Source: Lunularia cruciata (Eukaryota; Streptophyta; Marchantiopsida; Lunulariales; Lunulariaceae). Taken from it: 64,000 nucleotides of DNA. The position numbers and the translations under genes are program-made. Numbering within the stretch: position 1 is the first letter of the stretch; each line of letters opens with the position of its first letter. The notes under the pieces are model-generated. The model did no database searches. It had not been told where the DNA came from and worked only from the letters and a program-made list of their open reading frames with translations. Of this stretch, positions 53,503-64,000 are shown piece after piece. The stretch covers positions 7,966,744 through 8,030,743 of the forward strand of contig OX419759.1 in the NCBI GenBank assembly GCA_948567375.1. Reading direction: 5' to 3'.

Positions 53503-54049
53503 CAGGATGGAAATCTATACTCGAGGAAGTCAGGTTACTGAGCCGGTCATTAAGACTTGTCATCTGAAATCCCGTAATTTTGCAAGACCGTATAACTGAG
53601 TCACTGGTAATGAAGCGCGGAAAGACGCGAGCAGGGACAGGGGTAGCCTCGACGTTAAGTTAGGGACGAGTCCCTGACTACCTTTGCAGCTACCTGCTAC
53701 AGTAGTTTGGAATCCCGCTACTGTAACACCACGGACTATCAGAATCCAATATCAACAATAGTCCAGCTCAAAACCCTACCCTTGGAAGTGGAACGCTTGT
53801 CCCCTCGTACCTCTAAATGTTTAAGCATGCAAGCCGTCAGTTTCGCCGTGGATAGAATGGCGCACTTACTAAAGTCGGGATATAGTGCTCTTTGCCTTGG
53901 ACTAGGAAGGACCTTCTTAGCGGGACCTCCAGTTTAGCGAGGTTTTTAAACTGACGGGAAATTCTGCTTAGAACAGAAAGCACCAGTGGAGCGTGCATCG
54001 GCAGTGCAATAGACAGTCAACAGTGCTACGGTACAGTAGATCATAATCC

Positions 54050-54560
54050 CAACCGAAAGGCCAATGCGGCTTCGGTTTCTTCATTCAGTGCAGGATTCCG
54101 CACTGTTGCAGTCGATTCTGAGAGAATCCTGACCAATTTGTGGGGTGAAAGAGCGGAAGATTGTGGACGCTTGCAGAAAAATGTCATGTGTCTCAGCAAA
54201 AGCTGCGCAGTGTTCTGTTGTCAGCTTTGCAAGTTTGTCTGCTTGTTCTTCTTCTAATGCAATGAAGAGGAGTAGGAAATCAGGTTGCAGTAGTAATTCT
54301 GTGGAGGGAGTTGACTGGATGGGAGCCGCGGTTTTAGGGTCTGGAGTTGAGTTGTTGAGGAGTAGGCAGAGACGAGTTCTGGAGCTCGTGCAGGGGAAGC
54401 AGACGTGGAAGTACATGCCGTTGGGGATTATTGGCCACTTTATTTCGGATTTGAATTCTGTACCTTTGCGTCTACCGTTGCCAGGAAGGGGAGAGATTGT
54501 GAAGTTCGAGGAGCGTGGAAGCTACAGGCGTGGCTACGTCAGTTGATGGTAGTGGCTTTG
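54050..54560 (-). pseudogene. Unidentified host coding remnant, right arm
   Basis: The minus strand at 54081-54416 reads NSTPDPKTAAPIQSTPSTEL, then LLFIALEEEQADKLAKLTTE and STIFRSFTPQIGQDSLRID, before a stop. The shared C-terminal end with its hydrophobic segment (53930-54065) lies in another frame because of a 5-nt insertion near 54085 relative to the left arm. Upstream, 54416-54560 continues open (EFKSEIKWPIIPNG). It looks like a real protein, but I do not recognise it. Confidence 0.5.
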
Positions 54561-55022
54561 TAGAGCCCGCTAAAACTATTACCACCGAACAAGGTACAAG
54601 AGAAATTCTTCTCAGAACGATATGGATGAATGTAGACAAGAGAAAATGTGTTTTGTCTCATACATTCTGTGCAATTTTTACGGAGTTGAACAAATAGGAT
54701 ACACGTCTTTTCTTTTCTTTTCAAAATTTTCTTTTCACGTGCGCTTGTCCTAGCCAATTTTAGCAGCATGCTATGTCCCTGGATTCTGTAAGTAGCGCAC
54801 ACTTACCTTCTTACCTCCTAACGCTCAAAATAGTGGGACATTGCAGCTACTTAAATTCTTTGTCATCAATAGAAAGCAGAATCGCCGTGAATATGAAAGC
54901 AGTCTCAAGGGTTAGGATTCGTATAACCAACCATTCAGTTTTCTTATAACCAGCCCTTCAGTTTTCTGTTGCTACACGAAACTTGATATTTTTCTCGTTT
55001 TGTGGTCGTTTACGCTGAACAG

Positions 55023-56950
55023 TGCTTCCTAGACTTGGGAAAGTTTCTCGAGTGACGAAGGAAACGAATGTGGAGGTACAATTCAACTTGGACGGAACAG
55101 GGATCTGTGATCGTGACACTGGCATACCTTTTCTCGACCACATGCTAGATGTGAGTATCATTGCCATTGATTCGTGCTGCATTGAGATAATTGTTTGGCT
55201 ATGCCATCACACAAATTTGTAATGGGAGGTCCTGGGACCTGGTACAGAGAATGCCCCTTTTGAGTGCGGAAGTTCATGGATTCAAGGCGTAAAGGATCAG
55301 GGAGCGCTGAAACTCCATGAAGAACATAACTTTGGATGCTATGAATAACTCACGTCATGTAGACGGACTCTCACGGAGGAACTATCCGCAATCATGTCCT
55401 ATGCCATACCGGAGAATGTGGGAACCATTCATTGATCATCTCTAAAGTTTACATCACAAATCCACGCCGCAGTTAGATTTAAGTTCTAGAACACTTGTAA
55501 CTTTAGGAATTCAAGTAAGACGGAAAGTGGACATATATCAATGACCTCTGCTGAGTAAGTACATGTATGCCAAGATGCTCTTGTTTATTGAATCTCGGTT
55601 AACATTTCGTTACTTCAAGTAATTTTTGGCTGGTAAGTAGACTTGTTCTATCGTTTGAGACCTCATTCTTATTGTTTCTCTGGAATGCCTTTGCTCCAGC
55701 AGAAACTTGCATCGCATGGACTTCTGGACGTGACAGTAAAGGGAAGAGTGACACACATATCGATGATTATCATCATCGGATGAGGACATAAGTCTTCCCG
55801 TAGGAACAGTAAGTTCTCTTCTGCACAGGGTCAGCTGTCTCAGAATAAAATGGAACACGAAGGATGGGCATGGTATATATCCATCTGAATAGATCGCTTC
55901 CTTCAAGTTTTGACAGTACATTTTATGGTTGTTTGTTGTATAGACTATATTCTTGATTCCTGATTCTCATATCTTTGTTGCATGTACAGGCATTAGTTCA
56001 GGCCTTGGGAGATAGGAAGGGAATATCGATTTGGTGACTTCTCTGCTCCTCTTAATGAAGCTCTCATCCAAGTGGTCTTGGTAAGGATTTTGACGACCTT
56101 AGGCTTCCAATGCAGCAGGATTGCATGTACTTTAGTTCTCTCTTAATTGATTGTACTATCTTAAATGCTGGCCAGTCTTAGCTGGACTGTAAATTAAGGA
56201 ATTGTGTGAAGGTTCTAGCACTATGCCACCATCTTAGTTTATGACATCCTGACTTTCACGTATATGTCTCTCGGAACGGAGTATCTTAGTCGTTTCTGCT
56301 CTGTTGTTTTATGCAGGATTTGTCATGAAGACCCTATCTGGGGTACAACGTAGACATACCTACTCATCGAGTCGGCACCTATGATACGCAGGTTAGAAAC
56401 AACCGCACGCCCTGGCAACCAATTGACTGTATTTGCACATAAGATCTAATCTATTCCTGGCTGTTTTCAACTTTTTAGTGGTGTTCGGTATTTCCCAAGT
56501 CTCATTGGTGGCGATTCGTTGGGTTGCAGTTGGTTGGGCACTTTTTCCAATCGGTTGTAAATACTTCTGGCATGACGTTACACATTCTTGAGGTATATCG
56601 AAACTCATACAGCATATGTGGATGTAGCACTGAAATCACAGTTGATTACGGAACTGCACTTGTTAGTTGGCGTTTTAGGAGTAGGGAAAGAGTCTTGCTT
56701 CCTCCAAAGCAAGAATCGGAAATTTACTTCCAATCCACAGAATATATGTAAGTTTCTGAACATCATTTATCATCAAGACGGCAATCCATGGGTAATTTGA
56801 GGTCCTGATAAAGGAATTGGTTATGTTTATGCAGCTTATTCTCAAAGCTTTTGCCAGAGTTCTTCGGCAGGCACTTGAATATGATACGAGAAGGAAGGTA
56901 TCCGTTCCCAGGACGTATGGAATCTTAAGCACGAATCCAAGTGAAGAGCG
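55023..56950 (+). pseudogene. HISN5: HISN5 pseudogene (imidazoleglycerol-phosphate dehydratase), six decayed exons
   Basis: Exons in order:
- 55023-55150 ([17 protein letters not shown]);
- about 55703-55789 (LASHGLLDVTV, then HIDDYHH after a frameshift);
- 55990-56080 (ALVQALGDRKGI, frameshift, RFGDFSAPLNEALIQVVL);
- 56317-56391 (DLS-stop-RPYLGYN, HRVGTYDTQ);
- 56530-56592 (HFFQSVVNTSGMTLHI);
- 56835-about 56940 (KAFARVLRQALEYDTRR).
The enzyme removes water from imidazoleglycerol phosphate in histidine synthesis, in plastids in plants. Lesions: a frameshift in exons 2 and 3, a GT to AT donor change after GAGGAC (55790), TGA in exon 4, and altered HIRQ. Intron-exon structure is kept, so it arose by DNA duplication, not retroposition. 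Confidence 0.9.
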
Positions 56951-58440
56951 TGAGTTGCGTTCGATGTTAGACAATTGAACTAAAGACCGATATTGCCTCA
57001 GCCTTAGTGTCCTGATTAGAACCCTCACATGCGATGTTTATGGTTGAATGGGGTGATGTTTGCGCTCAGGGCACTGAAAATTTGTTCACATACTTACATA
57101 TCAGCGTATTGTTTCGTTGCCATCTAACTTTACTATATTTGTATAATTGACAGGTCAAAACAACGGGTGCGCTCTCTTGCCCCTAAATCGAAAGATCCGA
57201 GCGTGTAGCAAATTTACAGCCAAGGAACAAATGAACGTTCTCTGGAACATATTACATAGGGAAGCTACGTTGCTGATTTACATGCTAAGATACACCCATA
57301 AATGTACAGTCTGCTTCATAGGGAGTTCAATTGATGCCATCCCAGCTCCACGGCCTGCACGCGGTTCAGTTGTCATGGGTGGCAGCGCCATCTAGCGGAT
57401 TCCTTAGTGTGGCAGTGCAAGCGTCAAAAGGATAGAGACTTCAGAGTTAAGGTGGATGTGATTTAATCTCTTATGTTTTGGACCTTTTGGAACCAAATCT
57501 AGATCTCTACCTACCTTTGTCGTGCTAGCCATCCTAAAACCCTCGAATTTATTTGTCAGTAAGGATATCCGAAACGCGGATAGATCTGTCTTAAGTGTAC
57601 AGGTGGGTATAAGTTTTTGTTTTGGTGACAGCGAGTTTATTTGATGGCACTTTCTGTGAACCGAAGTATTTTTGTGCCTGTCACTGGAATGATCACACAG
57701 CAACGGACTTTAGAATGTCCCATAATGCGGGAGATAGTTATGGCTGGGTCAAAGACAGGATAGGAGGTAGACCTTTTTCTTCGGACCTGTACCTTCTTTG
57801 GAACTTTTGCTGTTGATGCGAGGAGTACTTCAGCTTTTCTACTATTATATATCTCGGTTATATAGAAATTTCAAAAAGGACGATGGAAATAACAACTCCC
57901 AATTTTTTGAAGTAATTCCTAATAATATTTGCATAGGATTTTTCCTGCCGGTGCTAACGGAACGAAGCTCCATTTTACTCTACATCATTTTCCTACTATG
58001 GTTTGATGGGTTATCCTATCCTTTCACGTGGTTGCCTTTTTAGTAATCTACTTAAGAAAATGTTTTGTTCCGAATAATAGGGATGGGCCCTTTCTATTCC
58101 CACCCTTCTCCTACCTCTCCCAGAACCAAACGTGAACGCCCCGAAACTTATGCCCCAAGAGGGACTCGCCCAAAGAGAGGCCTTGAACACTTTTGAAGAA
58201 TCTCCGCTGTCAAGGGTCGAAGAAGACTGTCTTAGCGAGTTGGTAGGTCACCATATAACCACGTAGAGGAAATCTTCAACAAGTTAAGGTCGAGTTAAGG
58301 TCGAGTTAAGATCCAAGTCTTCAATAAGATCCAGTTAATATCCAAGTCTTGGATCTTAACTCGGTCCAAGTTTCGTTATAACTCAACAGTCCAGGGTCCA
58401 TTGATGATTATTAGAGCTGTTTGCAATATTGTTGCCAACA
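56951..58440. other. No supported gene; contains a dispersed repeat block
   Basis: 57460-57890 is related to 37990-38670. A decayed plus-strand copy of the non-LTR 3' tail seems to end near 58038 (TGATGGGTTATCCTATCC, then GTGGTTGCC). 58284-58370 has several imperfect AAGATCCAAGTCTT-type repeats, partly inverted. Nothing coding is recognised. Confidence 0.5.
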
Positions 58441-59620
58441 TTTGTCATTTAGTTAAATGTCACGAGATGCTGACATTTTACATTCTTGACGGTGTTAGAG
58501 AGATCCTTGATGGTCTTTTTGTTGCCACACAATGACTATAGGCAATCATATGCCGAGCTAAACCTAGTACTCCCAATAGATGCCACGCATTGAGCCTTTT
58601 CCGCCGAGTTACTTTTGACTTTGCGTAATTCCAAGATCAACTCTTTTTTGATTTGTCACCTGCATCCAAGCACACAATGAGAGTTAGATTTCAGATCTTG
58701 ACTTGACTGATTTCTATGGGAAACGTAAGTTTGCTTAGGATTCTCGTCAGCAAATTTACGGGTGATGAATGTCTTGGGAGCTTTCATTTTTTTAAATCAT
58801 CTGATTCCATTGGTGGTAGGGATTCCAGAAAGGATTAAGGAACTATTAAACGAACCATCTGACAGATTAATATTGAGTATACCCGTCAGGGCAAAGAGAA
58901 ACGTCAATAATGCACTTGGACAAGAAAATAACTTCATTAATGTTTTCACTAAAAATTACGGAATGCTTAGCTGTAAATTCCTGCAGGTCACGATTTAGGA
59001 CCCCGGTAATTTTCCTTGAATTCCGAAATTTTAGAATAACTTACTTGTAAAAGAATTTGTGGACTTTTATGGAAGTGGAAAAGCCTATATTTGAAATCTC
59101 CAATGAGTAGTTCAAACCTAAACGTATCACTAACAGAGTATGTTTGTACCTTGAAATTGTCACCACATGCAAGATTCAGCCCATGAGCAAATCAAAGAAT
59201 ACTTTGCATCCAAGTTAAATCTGCAGAATGTTATTGTGCAACTTGGTGTAGTTGCTTGTTGAGTCGGTGATGACACCAAGTATCTTCTTACGTCCAAGCT
59301 GCTCAATGAGTCGTTAGACCTCTCAAAAACTGCTTTCGGTAATCGTAGCCATGAGACCCAATTCACAACATGCACTAAGATCTCCTTGCCTTATGGTAGG
59401 ATGACCGTAAAGACTATCTTTGCCTCGACTTACCAGCCATCCAACTTCAATGTAACTGTATTTCTAATTCGCAAGCTCTTCAAAGATGGTTGCATCGTGT
59501 TTGCCAGTGTACTCAAGAAGCAAGGTCGTGTAAAGACATTTTGGTTGGCCCAAATAGGCGCGGCGCAGACAATCCCCAAAGGATTTGAAAAATATGACAT
59601 CTAACAAAATATTTGACTAG
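58440..59620 (-). mobile_element. hAT-like transposase fragment, copy 3
   Basis: Aligns to 20600-21720 on the minus strand, from the helical KDLSNTIKS region to the DUF659-like block. The HGLNP and TDSTSNY region lies at about 59160-59280. Frames are broken. It is not at a position equivalent to copies 1 and 2, so it is not part of the segmental duplication. Confidence 0.65.
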
Positions 59621-60544
59621 AAGATTGATATTTCAATGGTTCAGGAAATGTATATGAAAAGAAAATCATACTAATAAACAGAATATAGTCACATTGTTTC
59701 AAATTCTGACTCTTTATAGACATAATATGACTAATGCGCCCAAACTTTAAGAAAAAGGTATTTACAGATGACACTTGACTAGAATATTGTTAATGCTCAA
59801 AGTATAATAGGGTTAGCTTTAGTCCGCAAAGCTTTTCACATCTGTTACAAATGTGAGAAGTTTTCGAGAAAATCGGGTTAGAGAAATAAAGGACAAATAA
59901 AAAGTGAGCATAAATCGAATTCTATAGATTCACAGCGAGACAGAACAGTTTTTAATATAAAATTGTCATAGATAATTGACCATGTCTCTCTCACGTGTAA
60001 ATGCGTCAACGTGAATAGGCAGAAAAAGAGCTTAAAATATTAAATAAAACTAATCTCCTAACTTACAATATCAAATTTTCGAATTTTAATTTCATGATCT
60101 ATATTCTCACTCTCTGCGCTCGAGATAATAACATACAGTGTTATGGATTATAGTCACATATTGGTTGATTATCAAATTTAGACCCAGAGAAACATTTGAA
60201 AATTTATTTCGTAACATGATTAGATTCATTGAATTCGGGACATTGATTACGAGATATATCTTGCACAATTAGAATTAGTCCAGTAGTATAATCAAACGAT
60301 ATTATCCTTTTCCAAATGTTGTGCACAAAATACAATAAATTAGGAATTCCTATTAATATATTATTGGAACTTTGAATTCGAATGTTTACAGTAAGAATGT
60401 GCGGTTGCTGATTAGTGCTTCAATACAATATCGTTTACTTTCAATAATCATCCACCACGCTCTCCTTGTCTCTTTCTATATCTTTTTAAACGAGGCTATG
60501 ACTAGACAAATAGATACAAAGAAAGGGCCAATCAGGCTAGTCAG
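59621..60544. other. AT-rich intergenic sequence, no supported feature
   Basis: No open frame above 60 codons, no repeat shared with the rest of the window. I see nothing in it. Confidence 0.6.
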
Positions 60545-60834
60545 CTAATTATTTGTTAATATCTTCCAGTAAATAGGGACATAATCCCTAAGGTAGGTTT
60601 TTCAAAGCTATAATCCATATGAGTGATTCCTATATGTCTGACTTCCGTCTAAATTGGTGACCTAGAAAGAGTTACATTCTGAAAATGGGACGGTAGATTT
60701 TCAGCTCTCTAGCTTCCTTTCGCTTGTTCTATTCAAGCCTGCATTTTGATAACACCAACTTTAAGACTCTGCGTGATGCGTGTCACGTACTCTACTCGTA
60801 GTGTCAAAGTGGGAGACATCTCAGGTAGATGTGA

Positions 60835-63800
60835 TCACAGGTGTTTCTTCACGTACTCTCTCAATTTCGGGAATATAGCTCCCAAGAGTATTCTAAGCGC
60901 CGCCAAAGGTATAGTATATGGCAAGAGTACTACAATTAGCAGCTTGATCTCGGGTAAATGTTCAAATAGGTTATCAAGGCTATACGTTAGGTTCTCAAGG
61001 CTATTGCTGAACGAAAACAAAGCATATCCGAGGACGGTTGTATATCGTCGATCCGAGGAAGTGACCACCAAAGACTCCACTAGCCGCCAAAGCCTTCTCA
61101 CAAACCAGGTAATAGTCAATATGCAAATCGATCCCCCGACCACGACCGTACTAATCGTAACACCGCCTTGATTCCAAGATCCGTCATTGGATATGGTGGC
61201 AATGGAGGCTGCTGCGAACGCCACAAGAACGCACACCAACGAAATTACCAAGAGGCTCACTGCGAAGAGCACACTCTTTCGCGCTCGTTTTCCCTCGCTC
61301 TGTACTGACTCTGTAGGCATGGGAAGAGAGGGAATCATAGCCAACACGATGGCCGACAAAGCCACATAGAAGGCCAAAGTGTCAAAAATGATGAAAAGCT
61401 TGACGGGAAACTTCTCTACTTGGACCGTTTCATCCACCCCATAACCCATCGGGGGTTGAAGCGGTCCAATATACGAAGCTGTCGCCACGAGTGCTGCAGT
61501 CACCGAAATCGCATTCGCTGCAGTGGTGAGACTGGTTTTCATTTCTTGGGTTTCTCGTTCCACCCTCTCCGACCACCATGCCCGAAATTCCGGAGAAGTG
61601 CCAGGACCAGGTCTGGGAGCATCCTGGCGTCCAAAGGTATCCCAAACGCTCGCTCCAGTTTGCAAGAGGAGATTGACGCATGCCTGCCGACTGTATCGAT
61701 CTGATACCGCCTCGTCTTGAAAGTCTTTCACTCTTTTGCACCATCCATCTCGAAAATTCACAACATGTAGTAAGTTTTTCCCTATGCCGTCCAATTGGGA
61801 CCAACCTCGAACGGCAGCATGCAAAGCAGTTAAAGGTATTGATGGGAAACTATTCGGATGAATATGTCCTTTGGGATCAAATTTATCACTGTTCAAAATG
61901 GTTTGGACCATTAGAGAATCGCCGACGGCGGCAGCGAGAAGAAGACCAGGCAAACCGTCTTTTACTTCGCTTTTGATTTTTCCGCCATCTTCACATACCT
62001 CTTGTAGGTAATCATCGTACTGGTAAGAAAATAACAAGTTATGACGTAAATGTTAACGAAATTGTATGTAGAGATTTGTAATATTAAATTATTAAAATTA
62101 ATAAATATAAAAAAATAAGTATAGAGAAATAAATAAATAAAAGGTAAAAATATTATAAATTATAAATGTTTTTTTAAAGTAAAATTGATATAATGATATG
62201 AAGCATCTAGCATTTAATTATAGATTTCAATTATAATGATGATGAAACAACTTGATAAAAGATAAACTATGCTGGTTTACGGAAGACAGGTTAAAGCCAC
62301 TACATACCCAGAGCATGCGTCGAACAAATTTGGTATTCCCGACGAGTGCGGCAAGGCCTAACGGAGCGCAGGCCGGACACATGACTTGACCACTCCGCCA
62401 ATTCTCATCCACACTGTCTCGCATAACTTGACCAGTCTGCCAATTCTCATCCACACGGTCTTGCAGAAACTCATGTTGCAGAACCCATTTGTAAAACGTC
62501 CCTGGACTAGTGAAATCCGTTAAATCCTCGGAGAAGTCCGTTAGATCCAATGTTACGAAAGGGAGTAGAGATATCTTCCGTTTGTTAGGCGAATTCTTAT
62601 GCTCTTGCTTCTCGATAGCTTTCATGACCATTATCAAAAATTCTCCTTTTATAAATGGATTGAATATTGCTAAATGGATTACTGTGATGGGCAGGGATTC
62701 TAGAAATGTCAAATTTTTCATGTTGCAGATCTAACTCATCTGCCGTCAAATGTTTATGAAGAAATGTAGAGTATCGACTATTAGCAAGGGATGGACTATT
62801 AGCGAATGGGAACCATGATACAAATCCGTTTCTGGCAGACACCTTCTTCACATCTACAAAACAATCCTCGGGCTCTGTTTTAAACTCAAAACTGGAATGC
62901 ACATCAGCTCCAAATTTTAAAAGTGTCCGTACCAAGGCTACGGGAAAATCAGCGGCGGCCGCCGCGCGATGCAATGGTGTCCGTCCAGCTCTGTCCGTTG
63001 TATTTGCCAAGCGCTTGGCAAATACTCGAGTTCCTTCAGTGGCGAAACCATCACCGAGGGCCTCCTGGAGGAGGAGATAAAGATACCCAATCGTATGGTG
63101 ATCTACTCCCACATGTAACGCTGTTCGCCCGCGACCATCTTTGAGTTCCAACAAAAACATTAACAATTCTCGTCCATCATCTTCCTTCAAAGCCTCCCTC
63201 ACAATACCCAGCCGGCACTGGGACAGGTATTGCATGTCGGCGTCCAATGTACCAGGCTCTGACCTTGCTCCTACTTTGCATAAGGCCAGAAATAAATACT
63301 CGTCCATCTGCAAGAAGTTGAACTCGCACTGTTGTTCATAGTACAGAACAACACGATCTGCGCCATTTCCAATTTCTTCCAGCACTTTCTTTGTGATTTG
63401 TCGGATTCTCTCCAATTTGTCTTCGTCAATCGCTGAGGGTACTGGACATCCTGAACCTAGCTCAATACCATATGGATTAGATCGACATCTCACCAAAAGA
63501 GCTTCAGCAAGGAGCCAAGTAACATCCCGATCTCCATTAAGTAGAGCTATCGCAATTGTGTCCAGTTTACAGTTTCCCTCAACTGCCAGAATCATATCTC
63601 CTAAACTCTTATAAGGATCAAGTGTTGTGGTATTCATATTGCTGCGTTCTCTGCTCATGTCGACATACTCCTCGGACTTGTCAATAATCCTCCTCACTAG
63701 TTGACTGCAGCCTTGTTTGACAGCTACATGCATTGCATTGCATCCTTTCCAACCAGATTCCATTCTTTCAGCTTCAGATTCATCTGGACACATAAATAAT

Positions 63801-63889
63801 GACTCGTTTCTCTCATCCTTATCCAGAAGACCGTTGATTGTGACGCAATTACCCTCGTGTAAAGCGGCGAACCAGTCTAGTTTTGACAT
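60835..63889 (-). pseudogene. Ankyrin-repeat protein with C-terminal PGG-type membrane domain, right copy; one frameshift
   Basis: Exons 63889-62308 and 62019-60835; the intron starts GTATGT and ends CCAG. It is the paralogue of 29363-32300, with the same ankyrin and four-helix PGG layout and the same MSKLDWFAALHEGN start. Exon 1 is 1,582 nt, one more than a multiple of three. The extra base lies near 62719, where CATGAAAAAT stands for CATAAAAAT of the left copy. Upstream and downstream frames are fully open. A 14-residue duplication (about 62390-62475) is unique to this copy. The PGG family is thought to act at the plasma membrane in stress responses; the role here is unknown. Confidence 0.85.
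62390..62475 (-). repeat. 42-bp tandem duplication in the right ankyrin gene
   Basis: Adjacent units code DRVDENWQTGQVM and DSVDENWRSGQVM. GCCAATTCTC starts at 62397 and 62439, a period of 42. The left copy has neither unit in this form (NWTPPDNGVIG), so the segment expanded after the genes separated. It precedes the last ankyrin repeat of exon 1. Confidence 0.85.
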
Positions 63890-64000
63890 ATTTCCCTTTC
63901 AGACGCGGACCTCTGCGACACAAAACCTTAAAGATTAGCTGTGGTAAAATCGATTCGGAACTGAAGTTCATTTCAGCTCCGAAATCTAGAACATATCCTA

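Larger units (their letters stand above)
53503..64000. repeat. Right arm of the segmental duplication
   Basis: Blocks 53505-54710, 54745-55680 and 60545-64000 match the left arm in order and orientation. This arm keeps the empty sites of the two non-LTR insertions and the HISN5 exons. It continues beyond the window end. Confidence 0.88.

Overview
This is a repeat-dominated stretch of a land-plant nuclear genome. The evidence is Ty3/gypsy chromovirus, Ty1/copia, PIF/Harbinger and hAT elements, a non-LTR retrotransposon family, spliced remnants of the plant histidine-biosynthesis gene HISN5, and two ankyrin genes ending in a four-helix PGG-type membrane domain. The wording of that C-terminal domain reminds me of bryophyte proteins, but this is weak and I do not name a species. 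Positions 24608-24807 are 200 unknown bases.

Layout. 1-5105: a decayed minus-strand Ty3/gypsy element entering from the left edge. 5106-10748: a young, structurally complete chromovirus (minus strand; 423-bp LTRs with 2 differences; GTAAT target duplication). It is inserted inside an older, decayed relative that resumes at 10749 and ends with its LTR at 13705. 13706-18880: decayed retroelement-like DNA with minisatellites and a coiled-coil coding repeat. 18880-22200: hAT transposase fragments, interrupted by the 5' part of a non-LTR element. 22685-32400 and 53503-64000 are two arms of a diverged segmental duplication. Each arm carries, in order, an unidentified minus-strand coding remnant, HISN5 exon sequence and an ankyrin-PGG gene. 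The left arm has gained a non-LTR copy with a copia element nested in it and has lost most of HISN5. The right arm keeps six decayed HISN5 exons and a hAT fragment. Between the arms lie a 5'-truncated non-LTR copy (34150-36166), a full-length one (43497-47211), many short copies of its 3' tail, and a PIF/Harbinger element with an adjacent internal-deletion derivative (48480-52900). A small two-exon ORF (52957-53502) sits beside it.

Most notable signals. (1) The young chromovirus has a textbook -1 ribosomal frameshift signal between gag and pol: a GGGAAAC heptamer, a 6-nt spacer and a predicted H-type pseudoknot. (2) The U3 of its LTR is packed with heat-shock-element units (eight GAAGCTTC palindromes, one perfect four-unit and one perfect three-unit HSE) just upstream of a TATA box. 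(3) A TGA interrupts its gag, and the same TGA is present in the older relative. (4) A non-LTR family with a putative restriction-like endonuclease has a structured 3' end with the ORF stop inside a hairpin. It ends in a T-run rather than poly(A), and its 9-14 bp target duplications can be read directly; one insertion is verified by the empty site in the duplicated arm.

Host genes are few and mostly damaged. The left ankyrin gene carries one in-frame TGA, the right one carries one extra base, and HISN5 is a pseudogene in both arms.
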